Of a DNA stretch of 64,000 nt, positions 53,964 to 62,025 are shown piece after piece. Position 1 is the first letter of the stretch. Each line of letters begins with the position of its first letter. The translations under genes were made by a program, and so were the position numbers. The notes beneath the pieces were generated by a model. It saw only the letters and a program-made list of their open reading frames with translations, ran no database searches and was not told the DNA's origin. The DNA comes from Candidatus Litorirhabdus singularis (GTDB lineage Bacteria; Pseudomonadota; Gammaproteobacteria; Pseudomonadales; Halieaceae): NCBI RefSeq assembly GCF_026262625.1, contig NZ_SHNN01000002.1:434001-498000 (forward strand), in the 5' to 3' direction.

Positions 53964-54605
53964 AGCCGTCCCTTCATTTACTGCGCGAAAATCTGCTCAT
54001 TTTGCTGAGGCTTGGTAGGCTTGGCCGGTTCGCACCGCCAATCGAATCTATAGACTGCTGAACTTTACCGCTAAACTCTAGCTTTGAACAGGAACTAGCT
54101 CACAAAGTGGCATTGTTTTGACCCCATTTTCCGATTTATGAAGAAATTTGGAGCGCCCCATCACTTTTCGCCCCCTGCTGCTTGAGATTAAAATAAAGGG
54201 AGATGACTACTACGCTTACACAGAGAGGGAGCGTCAACAAGGAGCAGGACTCTGAAAACCAAATAGGAGCAGCACTAGAGCTGGTGCGTAGGTTTAAGGT
54301 TTAAGGTTTAAGGTTTGCCAATGTAAGTCGCAAGTAGGCCCTCCAGAAGGCACAATTTTGTAAACGCTTGAATAACTAGGTTTTGGCACGCAGTCGCCAA
54401 CTTTGGCGAGCACCAGTATACAACCAGCCAAAGGGGAGAATAATTGAACGCACTTCGGTCCTCGACGACGGTCAATGCTGGGTCCGAAATCGGGAATTTT
54501 CTGGCATTGTATAACCAGAGTTGGCCTCACAGGACTCTTGTCCAATTGACGACGGTGAAAAAAAACGCATTCGCGTTTCTACTTCAGCGATCAGAAGAAT
54601 GACAA
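53964..54605. other. 642-bp intergenic region with heptamer repeat, no convincing gene
   Basis: No credible protein-coding gene is seen on either strand. It holds the (GGTTTAA)n run at 54291-54316 and a 16-bp palindrome at 54394-54409 (TCGCCAA-CT-TTGGCGA). A 33-codon frame from ATG 54203 ends in the heptamer repeat and has a ribosome-binding site too close to its ATG. The leftward promoter of the small membrane protein should lie just right of 53963. Confidence 0.5.
54291..54316 (+). repeat. Tandem heptamer (GGTTTAA), about 3.6 copies
   Basis: Three perfect GGTTTAA units followed by GGTTT. Simple short tandem repeat in a non-coding gap; unit length 7 would shift frame if it were transcribed and translated, but no gene spans it. 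Confidence 0.9.
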
Positions 54606-56105
54606 CTACGCATGTTTAGATTTTCTAGTAAGAAATAATCTAGCGTGTTCGTACATTTCCAGCAAAACCTGATCTTGGAAAAGATACGCTCTCATGACCA
54701 AATAGCTGGCAAGCGTACCTGCATAGCAAATCAAGGCTACCGAGTCAGTTTGAAAGACTTGGTAAAATAAATATGCGGCGCAAAGGCTACCAAATAGTTG
54801 AAGAGTGGATTGCAAGTTTGTGACCATTAGATTTACTTGAAATCGCGTATGAAATATATAGTTTAGATACAAATAAATTGCCAGCCCCGTGCATACATTC
54901 CCAATGAGCATGTAATAAATATTCTCTGTTTGGTAGCCAATCAGTACAGATGCTATTACCCCTGCAAGGCGTATTAGCATGCAATAGCTTAGATACTGTG
55001 GTTCGCGAAGTGCACTGATCAGTGTGGTGTAGGTGCCAGTGTATGCTGAGACTATCGCAGCCAGGCATATGATGGAGAACATTGGTGCAGTGCTAGTCCA
55101 GTTCGGGCCCAGAAGCATAGATATTATGAGATCAGAAAAAACGATAAATACTGTGTGCACGGGCAAGATCAAAATGTCTTTTATCTTAAAAATATACGAC
55201 ATATTGGCTCGAATAATGGTTCCAGCGTACTGTTTATCTCCGGTCTTTGAGTGGATGTCTTCGACGACCTGGGATAAATTGGCTTTGTCCACTGAAGAGC
55301 AGATCACCGAATAATATATTGAACTTAGGCTGCTAGCCATAGCCAAGTGCCCCAATGTGGCGGCCCCAAAGTATCGACCTACGAAGATATGCCCCAATTT
55401 TGCGTTTAGGAAATCGCCCATTTGAGTAGCGAAATACCAAAATCCGTAACGATAAACCTTAAGAATTCCTGTAAAGCTTAACTTTAGCGGAACTCGAGGG
55501 GGGGCGAACACGTAACTAAGGCCTAGCTGCGCCACAGCGGCAATTACCATCCCAATTGCAAGGGCCAGATAATTCCCTAGCCAGATCGCCAGAGCAATAG
55601 TGCTAACCACAGATATTAGCTTGGCCCCGACCTGGCTGTAGATGCTAGGCCTGAAGTTTTTTTCTTTCGAGCACAGAACCAGATTGAAATTGGCGCACGA
55701 CTCGATCACCAGGACCCAAGCGATAATTTTCAACGCTACGGCCGAGTCTGCAGAATTAAGCAGGTCGGCTAGATAGTCGCTTGAGAAAAAAATTGAAAGT
55801 GAAAGAAGCAGACAAAGTAGTATCTTTCCCAGGAAAACAGAAGAATAAAACTCATCAGAATCGTCACTAGAGGAAATTACATTGGCTGCGAAGCCTATAC
55901 TCTGCAATCTCATGGCCAGTTCTTGAACGATCATGGCGACTGCAATTATTCCATAGTCATCCGGACTGAGAATCCTTGCTACAATAAGCGTGCTTAGCAG
56001 GCCAAGCGCACGAGCTATCAGCTTCGCTGCTAGTAACGAAGAAGCGTTTTGCATGATTGAATTATTGGTCATAGCATCCAGAAATTGGGATTTGGTACCT
56101 TCCAT
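54606..56105 (-). CDS. Wzx-like polysaccharide flippase (MOP superfamily)
   Basis: 499 residues, with about 12-14 hydrophobic helices along the whole length. The N-terminal segment LLAAKLIARALGLLSTLIVARIL followed by SPDDYGIIAVAMI is typical of the polysaccharide synthase/flippase family (PF01943/PF13440). It moves undecaprenyl-linked repeat units from the cytoplasmic to the periplasmic leaflet, before polymerisation or transfer by the ligase at 57595-58881. It is the only clear full-length Wzx in the window. It is transcribed leftward and isolated by gaps of 642 bp and 486 bp. Confidence 0.88.
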   Translation of the reverse strand: MEGTKSQFLDAMTNNSIMQNASSLLAAKLIARALGLLSTLIVARILSPDDYGIIAVAMIVQELAMRLQSIGFAANVISSSDDSDEFYSSVFLGKILLCLLLSLSIFFSSDYLADLLNSADSAVALKIIAWVLVIESCANFNLVLCSKEKNFRPSIYSQVGAKLISVVSTIALAIWLGNYLALAIGMVIAAVAQLGLSYVFAPPRVPLKLSFTGILKVYRYGFWYFATQMGDFLNAKLGHIFVGRYFGAATLGHLAMASSLSSIYYSVICSSVDKANLSQVVEDIHSKTGDKQYAGTIIRANMSYIFKIKDILILPVHTVFIVFSDLIISMLLGPNWTSTAPMFSIICLAAIVSAYTGTYTTLISALREPQYLSYCMLIRLAGVIASVLIGYQTENIYYMLIGNVCTGLAIYLYLNYIFHTRFQVNLMVTNLQSTLQLFGSLCAAYLFYQVFQTDSVALICYAGTLASYLVMRAYLFQDQVLLEMYEHARLFLTRKSKHA

Positions 56106-56591
56106 TTGCCCAGCCCATGCGTCTTATCGGCAACTAGAATTGGAAAACGAGTGACAAAGTTTGCGGTGTACGTCTAATACATTGATAGGACGGTACCATG
56201 TTTAGTGATGCGATTACCTCAGGATCGCGCTGGAATCTTCGGAAATTGTGATACGTTCTTCAAACTTAGTCATCATATACCTTGCGATTCTAAGGTTGTA
56301 GATATGTGAGTTGCTCTCCTGTTTCATGGTTTACGTCCAGAACGGTAAAGATGGTGATCCGGGTACCTAGCTAAGTGCTTTACTTGGCTTTTCTGTGAGT
56401 AGCTTCACAGCTAAAGTGTTTATTTGGCTAATCCGCTGGGATTCATCGTAAGTTTAATTTACTGTTTGTTACCACCCTGCCCGCTGTGACTGAAGTTTGG
56501 TTCTAGGGGCGTGGGAATCACATCCAGGTAGTCTTTAGCTCAATGGTAACTAGACTACCCATTTAGGCTGGAGTTTTGAGTAAGCCAAGTT
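56106..56591. other. 486-bp divergent intergenic region, nothing recognised
   Basis: Lies between the leftward flippase gene and the rightward glycosyltransferase gene, so it should hold both promoters. I found no ORF, repeat, -24/-12 element or clear -35/-10 pair that I would defend. Confidence 0.5.
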
Positions 56592-57539
56592 ATGCACAGA
56601 TTTAGAAACTCACTTGCCAGATACAGGTTTGATCGCGCGTCCAGCAAGGTTCGAGACCTGGCTCCTGTGGAGAGTAAACACGATCCGAGTCTGGTGATCG
56701 TTTCCCTGGTCTATCATGATGCCGTCGACATGACACTGCTGGCAATCAATAGTTTTTTGAGCCAGATTAGGCGAGGTAGAGTTGAGCTCATTGATGATGG
56801 ATCACTTACGCCGCAGGACTATCAGATTCTTACTTCTCAGATCCAACATCTGAAAATTGTTCATATTTCTGAAATTGATGTCGGTAGTTGTCCTCGCGGA
56901 GGTTGCTGGGAGAGACTGGTCCACATACTCCGTCTGAGCGAACATTCATACGTAGTGCAAGTAGATACTGATACGCTGACGCTGGGTGTAATCACAGAGG
57001 TGGACCAGGCGATACGAGACAACGGCGCATTTACAATAGGCGGTCCAATGTTCGCTAAGGCGGTTCACACCGACTACATGGCGATGCTTGCCAACAGATG
57101 GGATACCGAGCATGTGCAAGCCTTAGGCGAGCGGCAACTCTCAACGCTAGAGTCTATCGAACTTGAATACTATTGCCGTGGGTGTGCCGCTTTTACGGGC
57201 TTTCCCAAAGGCGGAAGTACGGTATCGACGCTACAGCAGTTTTCTGACGAGATGGATTCGCGATTGGGAAGTCATAAATGGTGTGAGTGGGGATCGGAAC
57301 AGCTTGCTTCAAACGTAATGATTTCTTTGACGTTGGCACCTCAGATACTACCCTGGCCGAAATATCAGAACTTTGGATTCCCTGAGATAGCAATAGGGTC
57401 GAAGCTTAGAGCCTCCGATTTTTCTGGTAAAACGAGTGTGATTCACTTTATCGGTAGCAATAGGTATGACGGTGGGATTTATCGAGAGCTGGCTGAAGCC
57501 TATATATCAAGACAGAAAACCATAGAGAGCGCACTATGA
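56592..57539 (+). CDS. Glycosyltransferase-like protein with GT-A type DXD
   Basis: 315 residues. LVIVSLVYHDAVDMTLLAINSF, then VELIDDGSLTPQDYQI, and VVQVDTDTLTLG near residue 120 give the order of a GT-A domain with a D-T-D metal site. The middle contains cysteines (GSCPRGGCWERL; YYCRGCAAFTGFP) not usual in GT2 enzymes. The C-terminus has KTSVIHFIGSNRYDGG, suggesting a late His-containing motif. I cannot assign a CAZy family. It precedes the O-ligase gene by 55 bp and may be cotranscribed with it. Confidence 0.65.
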   Translation: MHRFRNSLARYRFDRASSKVRDLAPVESKHDPSLVIVSLVYHDAVDMTLLAINSFLSQIRRGRVELIDDGSLTPQDYQILTSQIQHLKIVHISEIDVGSCPRGGCWERLVHILRLSEHSYVVQVDTDTLTLGVITEVDQAIRDNGAFTIGGPMFAKAVHTDYMAMLANRWDTEHVQALGERQLSTLESIELEYYCRGCAAFTGFPKGGSTVSTLQQFSDEMDSRLGSHKWCEWGSEQLASNVMISLTLAPQILPWPKYQNFGFPEIAIGSKLRASDFSGKTSVIHFIGSNRYDGGIYRELAEAYISRQKTIESAL

Positions 57540-57594
57540 TACATGAGCGCCGTTTCTCAAGCGTTTGCTTCGCTGAGGTGGCAAATATCTAATC

Positions 57595-58881
57595 ATGAGA
57601 GATATCATTGTTACACTTTTGATATTTGGTAGCCTCCCATTTATCCTCAGGCGTCCTTATATAGGCGTGTTAGCATGGGCTTGGATCAGCTACATGAATC
57701 CCCATCGCCTTACTTGGGGGTTTGCGTATGACTTCCCATTTGCGCAGTTGGTGGCTATCGTTCTTTTCGCCTCACTACTGTTCAGTAAGGAAAGTAAGAA
57801 GTTGCCCATGGATGGTGTTATGGGCGTGTGGATAGCGTTCCTACTGTGGATGACGATCACCACGATATTTGCAATCTATGAGGACCGAGCGTTTGTTTAC
57901 TATATACGCGTGGTCAAAGTTCAATTGTTAACACTTATTACAATCGTCGTGATGACAGATCAAAAGCGTATCGACTTGCTGATCTGGACGATCTGTTTAT
58001 CCATTGGGTTCTATAGTGTCAAGGGCGGTATATTTACTCTTGCCACCGCGGGTAGTTACCGGGTGTGGGGCCCTGGGGGCAGTTGGATCTTCGAAAACAA
58101 CGCCATGGCACTTGCCACTCTGCTTGTAATTCCGTTAATGATCTATCTACACAATATCAATACTGATCGGTGGATACGGTTAGGACTCAAAGCGGCTGTT
58201 TTGCTCAGCTTTTTTTCTGCGCTCGGCTCTCAATCCCGAGGGGCACTGGTCGCTACGATCGCCGTGGCTGCCTATTACTGGTGGCAAACCAAGTCGAAAT
58301 TTGTAACTGGTGCCGCTATTTTTGTACTTGCGGTGACTGCTTTTAACTTTATGCCTGCCTCCTGGCACGAGAGAATGGGGACGATTGACAACTATGAAGA
58401 GGACTCTTCCGCCAACAGCCGCCTGGATGCGTGGAGGTATAGCGCTGCCGTTGCCAGTCAGAGATTGACGGGGGGTGGCTTTAACTCATTTTCTAAAGCG
58501 ACATACGCTTACTACTATAAACCAGTCCCTAAAGCCTATGTTTCTCATAGTATTTATTTCAGCGTAATAGCGGCGCATGGTTGGCCCGGTTTCATCATGT
58601 TCATGACGATTATTGCTCTTACTTGGAGAAACCTTTCTTCTCTGGCAAAGCAGACAAGAAATTCCCCAGAAGATGCACGCTATTTTCAGCTGGCTAAGAT
58701 GCTCAAGGTCAGCCTTATCGCGTACCTATCAGGGGGCGCATTTCTTAGTTTGGCCTATTTTGATCTCCCCTGGCACATTGTCGCTATCGCGTTTTTAAGC
58801 ACACATCAGTACAAAAATCGACGATCGGAGTCGACACCCAAGAAAGTTGTGCCAGACTTCACAACAAAATACCCAACATGA
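57595..58881 (+). CDS. Exosortase A-associated putative O-glycosylation ligase (Wzy/WaaL family)
   Basis: 428 residues with about ten membrane helices. The N-terminal region GVLAWAWISYMNPHRLTWGFA is the signature start of the exosortase A-associated O-ligase family (TIGR03097, DUF5935 plus Wzy_C). The Wzy_C domain follows, with GSQSRGALVATIAV and the periplasmic loop ANSRLDAWRYSAAVASQRLTGG, where R and the later SHSIYF His fit the catalytic residues of WaaL/Wzy enzymes. It either polymerises the repeat unit or attaches glycan to proteins or lipids at the periplasmic face. Its stop overlaps a tiny ATG (58878); the Asn-synthase-like gene begins about 85 bp later. Confidence 0.93.
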   Translation: MRDIIVTLLIFGSLPFILRRPYIGVLAWAWISYMNPHRLTWGFAYDFPFAQLVAIVLFASLLFSKESKKLPMDGVMGVWIAFLLWMTITTIFAIYEDRAFVYYIRVVKVQLLTLITIVVMTDQKRIDLLIWTICLSIGFYSVKGGIFTLATAGSYRVWGPGGSWIFENNAMALATLLVIPLMIYLHNINTDRWIRLGLKAAVLLSFFSALGSQSRGALVATIAVAAYYWWQTKSKFVTGAAIFVLAVTAFNFMPASWHERMGTIDNYEEDSSANSRLDAWRYSAAVASQRLTGGGFNSFSKATYAYYYKPVPKAYVSHSIYFSVIAAHGWPGFIMFMTIIALTWRNLSSLAKQTRNSPEDARYFQLAKMLKVSLIAYLSGGAFLSLAYFDLPWHIVAIAFLSTHQYKNRRSESTPKKVVPDFTTKYPT

Positions 58882-58966
58882 CCTGTATTTGTATTGCCGG
58901 CAATTATGCTCATGCGCTGCAGGTCTGCTAGCAGATGTAACGTACAGCCCAACTCTGGATTGCAAT

Positions 58967-60853
58967 ATGTTAAATAAATTAGATTCTAGCTTTTTTGGGT
59001 TTTGGGATAATAGCCCGCGCAGTGAAGCTCAGCGCGAAGCTGTTATTTCTTCCATGGCTACTGAAGATAGTAAAGTTACCTGCAGACATTACTCAGAGAA
59101 ATCGCACCTGTCGGCGGGACAGTGCGCCTCTACCAAAAATTTTCAGGATGCAGCCTTAACAGTAATGTGCTTGGGGAGTCCAACCTGGCTTCACCAAGGT
59201 TCATCTAGTGACAGCTCTATCCATGACGTCGCCAATTGCATTTCCAAGGCCTATCTATCCGATAATAAAGCCTTCCTTAGTGACGCATCAGGCGAATTCC
59301 TAGTGGCTATTTTGGATGAGACAAAAAACGAGGTTGTCTTAGCGGTCGATCGTTTTTCACGCCGACAGGTCTACTACTCTGAAACGAGAGATGGATTGGT
59401 TTTTTCTGATTCATTGGAATGTCTTCTGCGGCACCCCAAAATTCATCGAGTTATAAGGCCCCAAGCAATATATGACTACCTGTATTTTCATATGGTGCCG
59501 GCACCGGGAACAATATATCAAGATATCTATAAGCTTCCCGCAGGCAGTTACCTAAAATTCAGCGCAAACACTAATACATGCGAAGTAAAACGGCATTGGG
59601 CCCCTGAGTTTGCCGAGAGCAGTGACTCCGTTGAGCGATTACAAACCGATCTTGTCCCAGCATTGCGCTCTGCTGTAGATAAAGCGTGTAAAGGACGAGA
59701 CTACGCTAAAGTCGGTGCTTTTCTGAGTGGCGGCCTCGATAGCTCTACTGTCAGCGGCTTACTAACTGAAATTTCATCAGGGTTATCGCCGGCATTAACA
59801 ATCGGTTTCAATGAGCCGGGGTATGACGAGGTAGAGTATGCGCGGTACTCCGCAGAACGATTCGATACGCGTTTGCATGAGTATTATACAAATCCGCAGG
59901 ATATCTCAGATATTGCTCCTCTGATCTCCCAGTCTTACGAGGAACCTTTCGGCAATTCTTCAGCTGTACCGGCGTACTGCTGTGCGCGTATGGCTAAGGA
60001 ACAAGGTATAGAGCTCTTGTTGGCAGGCGATGGTGGCGATGAGTTGTTCGCCGGCAATGAGCGATATTTGAAGCAAAGGGTATTTGAATATTATAGGATT
60101 TTGCCTGGCCTGATTCGCGACACGCTGTTAACACCAATCATAAATTGGCTTCCGTCTAGTATCGGTCTGTTTAGCAAATCGCAGAGTTATATTGAGCAGG
60201 CCAACGTTCCGTTGCCCGACCGACTACAACATAGGTACAATTTTCTTAATCGAGAGGAACTTGATGGGCTATTTACTGAAGAGTTCGAAATTCAGATTTC
60301 CAGAGAACACCCTCTGCAGCTGCAGCGACAGGTTTTTAGTCAGCCTGAGAATGCCAGCACGCTAAACCGAATGCTGTATCTAGATTGGCAGTACACCCTT
60401 GCGGATAACGACATCCGTAAGGTGTCAGAGATGTGTCATCTGGCTGGAGTTGAAGTGAGCTACCCGATGCTGGATGACGAGGTAGTGGATCTTTCATGCC
60501 GGGTACCGTCCTCTGCGAAAATGCAAGCTAATACCTTGAGAGCATTTTATAAAAATGGCGTCAGGGGGTTTCTCGGAGAAAGAACTATCAACAAAGGGAA
60601 GCACGGTTTCGGCCTACCTTTTGGTATGTGGATGCAGTCGAACCCCGACCTGAAAAAAATGGCAGAAAACGCCTTCGACGGTTTAGCAAAGCGCGGTATC
60701 TTTAATAGTGATGCTCTTGCTCGTATTCTCGTATTACATCAGGACTCGCACGCCTCCTACTATGGTGAATTTGTCTGGGTACTGTTGTCACTGGAATACT
60801 GGTTACGGGAATACGATTCCAAAAGCGAATTACCCTTTAAAATCGAGGACTGA
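58967..60853 (+). CDS. Asparagine-synthase-like amide ligase lacking the glutaminase cysteine
   Basis: 628 residues from ATG 58967. An extension to 58847 overlaps the ligase gene and is not family-like. The N-terminal domain keeps the class II glutaminase outline (FFGFWDNSPRSE; VLAVDRFSRRQVYYSE), but no Cys follows the start, so it should not hydrolyse glutamine. The synthetase domain is intact: PPi loop SGGLDSS (254-260), LLLAGDGGDELFAGNERY and GKHGFGLPFGMW. Such proteins form amide or ester bonds using ATP with ammonia or another nucleophile, as in lasso-peptide cyclases and some glycan-modifying enzymes. It is clearly different from the complete amidotransferase at 33346-35241. The substrate is unknown. 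Confidence 0.8.
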   Translation: MLNKLDSSFFGFWDNSPRSEAQREAVISSMATEDSKVTCRHYSEKSHLSAGQCASTKNFQDAALTVMCLGSPTWLHQGSSSDSSIHDVANCISKAYLSDNKAFLSDASGEFLVAILDETKNEVVLAVDRFSRRQVYYSETRDGLVFSDSLECLLRHPKIHRVIRPQAIYDYLYFHMVPAPGTIYQDIYKLPAGSYLKFSANTNTCEVKRHWAPEFAESSDSVERLQTDLVPALRSAVDKACKGRDYAKVGAFLSGGLDSSTVSGLLTEISSGLSPALTIGFNEPGYDEVEYARYSAERFDTRLHEYYTNPQDISDIAPLISQSYEEPFGNSSAVPAYCCARMAKEQGIELLLAGDGGDELFAGNERYLKQRVFEYYRILPGLIRDTLLTPIINWLPSSIGLFSKSQSYIEQANVPLPDRLQHRYNFLNREELDGLFTEEFEIQISREHPLQLQRQVFSQPENASTLNRMLYLDWQYTLADNDIRKVSEMCHLAGVEVSYPMLDDEVVDLSCRVPSSAKMQANTLRAFYKNGVRGFLGERTINKGKHGFGLPFGMWMQSNPDLKKMAENAFDGLAKRGIFNSDALARILVLHQDSHASYYGEFVWVLLSLEYWLREYDSKSELPFKIED

Positions 60854-60910
60854 TATTGCTGCAAAGCTGGCGGGTATTCAAGGTAATAAACTTCTGAGCT
60901 TGCACCAACG

Positions 60911-61867
60911 CTAGATATAGTTTTTCAGCAAACGCAAAAGAAACTTGCCCGGTGTCTTGTCCCAAGGCGTGAATCGGTTAAGTTCGAACATATTACTGTT
61001 ACGACTGGAGTAACCAGTCGAGGTGCTAACAGCAGCTGAGAAACCCGCCGATTTCACAATTTCCACCTGCGTCTGGGTGTAATCCTTACCGGGCATGCCG
61101 TTAGGGTATGCGAACAGGCTCACCGGCTTTTGCAGTATCTCTTCCAGTCGTTTCTTACTGTCGTAAATCTCCGCCTTGGCGGCGTGTTCATCCAGCGTTG
61201 CAAGAATGGGGTGGTTCATGGTGTGCGCGCCAATAGTCACGTTGGCCGTACCAAGGGTTTTTAGTTCAGCTGTTGATAACATGAGATCTTCAGGTATTGC
61301 CGCACCGGTGAGCTCCACGATTTTACTGGCGGCCTCTGTACGAGCCGCTGGCGGCAGATATTTGATCGCATTAATGACCGTATTGATCGCCGCTCGCCGC
61401 GATTGTGCATCATGCAATGACAGGGGTTCAGCCAAACCCAGCTCTGACAAATCAAGTGCTGACCCGTTGTAGTCTCGCAAGCTCTCCTGCACCCGGTCAT
61501 TGAACATAATTCCGCCATCCAGATAACCGGGCGCAACGAATATGGTCGCGTGCACGCCTTTAGCCTCGAGTATTGGCAGAGCAAGATGGAGATTATCAGC
61601 GTACCCGTCATCGAAGGTTATCGCCGCCGCTCTGGGCGGTAAGTCATCGTTCTGCAGAGCGAGAAGAGCTTCCTCCAATGGCAGAACGTTGAAATAGCGC
61701 GCCAAAATGTCCATTTGCCAGGCAAATTCCTGAGTATCCGGCTCGCTAGGCTGTAAAGGGTCCTTGCATGGCAGCACCCGGTGGTAAATCAGAATCTGTA
61801 GTTTGGCCCCATTTACCCCCGAGGCCATCAGATTATGTAGCGGCTTTACTATAGAAGGATGTAGCAA
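60911..61867 (-). CDS. Polysaccharide deacetylase (NodB family), second in locus
   Basis: 318 residues from TTG 61867, supported by GAGGA 7 bases upstream. Motif 1 is AITFDDGYADN and motif 2 is IGAHTMNHPIL, with AYPNGMPGKDY near the C-terminus. The start ILIYHRVLP is common in cytoplasmic or periplasm-facing NodB enzymes of EPS clusters; no signal peptide is evident. It is distinct from the XrtA-type deacetylase at 28730-29599, and could act on a different sugar or stage. It converges with the Asn-synthase-like gene and is divergent from the ATP-grasp gene (158 bp). Confidence 0.9.
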   Translation of the reverse strand: MLHPSIVKPLHNLMASGVNGAKLQILIYHRVLPCKDPLQPSEPDTQEFAWQMDILARYFNVLPLEEALLALQNDDLPPRAAAITFDDGYADNLHLALPILEAKGVHATIFVAPGYLDGGIMFNDRVQESLRDYNGSALDLSELGLAEPLSLHDAQSRRAAINTVINAIKYLPPAARTEAASKIVELTGAAIPEDLMLSTAELKTLGTANVTIGAHTMNHPILATLDEHAAKAEIYDSKKRLEEILQKPVSLFAYPNGMPGKDYTQTQVEIVKSAGFSAAVSTSTGYSSRNSNMFELNRFTPWDKTPGKFLLRLLKNYI

Positions 61868-62025
61868 CTATTTTTCCTCGGTTGGCTCGATCTAGCGGCT
61901 TTATAAGTACTGGCTCACATAAACACAAAAAATGTCACCCGAAAACCGTGATAACAGGGTATGCGGTTTGTCGGTAAAGGGCGCACCTGTATCATACGAT
62001 GTATTGAAACAGGCCAGCAATAACA

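Noticed and set aside
54203-54304. 33-codon plus-strand frame ending in the heptamer repeat
   Set aside because: The GGG of its apparent Shine-Dalgarno is only two bases before the ATG, and the frame ends in the simple repeat.
54291-54316. Tandem heptamers as a CRISPR array or telomere-like element
   Set aside because: Units are 7 bp without spacers and there are fewer than four; it is a simple repeat.
54384-54399. TGGCACG-like sequence resembling a -24/-12 promoter
   Set aside because: The GG to GC spacing is 11 rather than 12, and no plus-strand gene follows for more than 2 kb.
54294-54545. 83-codon minus-strand frame in the 642-bp gap
   Set aside because: No ribosome-binding site, no family resemblance, Cys/Pro-rich composition; treated as chance.
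58878-58931. 17-codon ORF between the O-ligase and Asn-synthase-like genes, considered as a peptide precursor or as the missing glutaminase N-terminus
   Set aside because: Too short for a lasso-type precursor, and its stop plus a frame change separate it from the enzyme; kept only as a remark on the enzyme.
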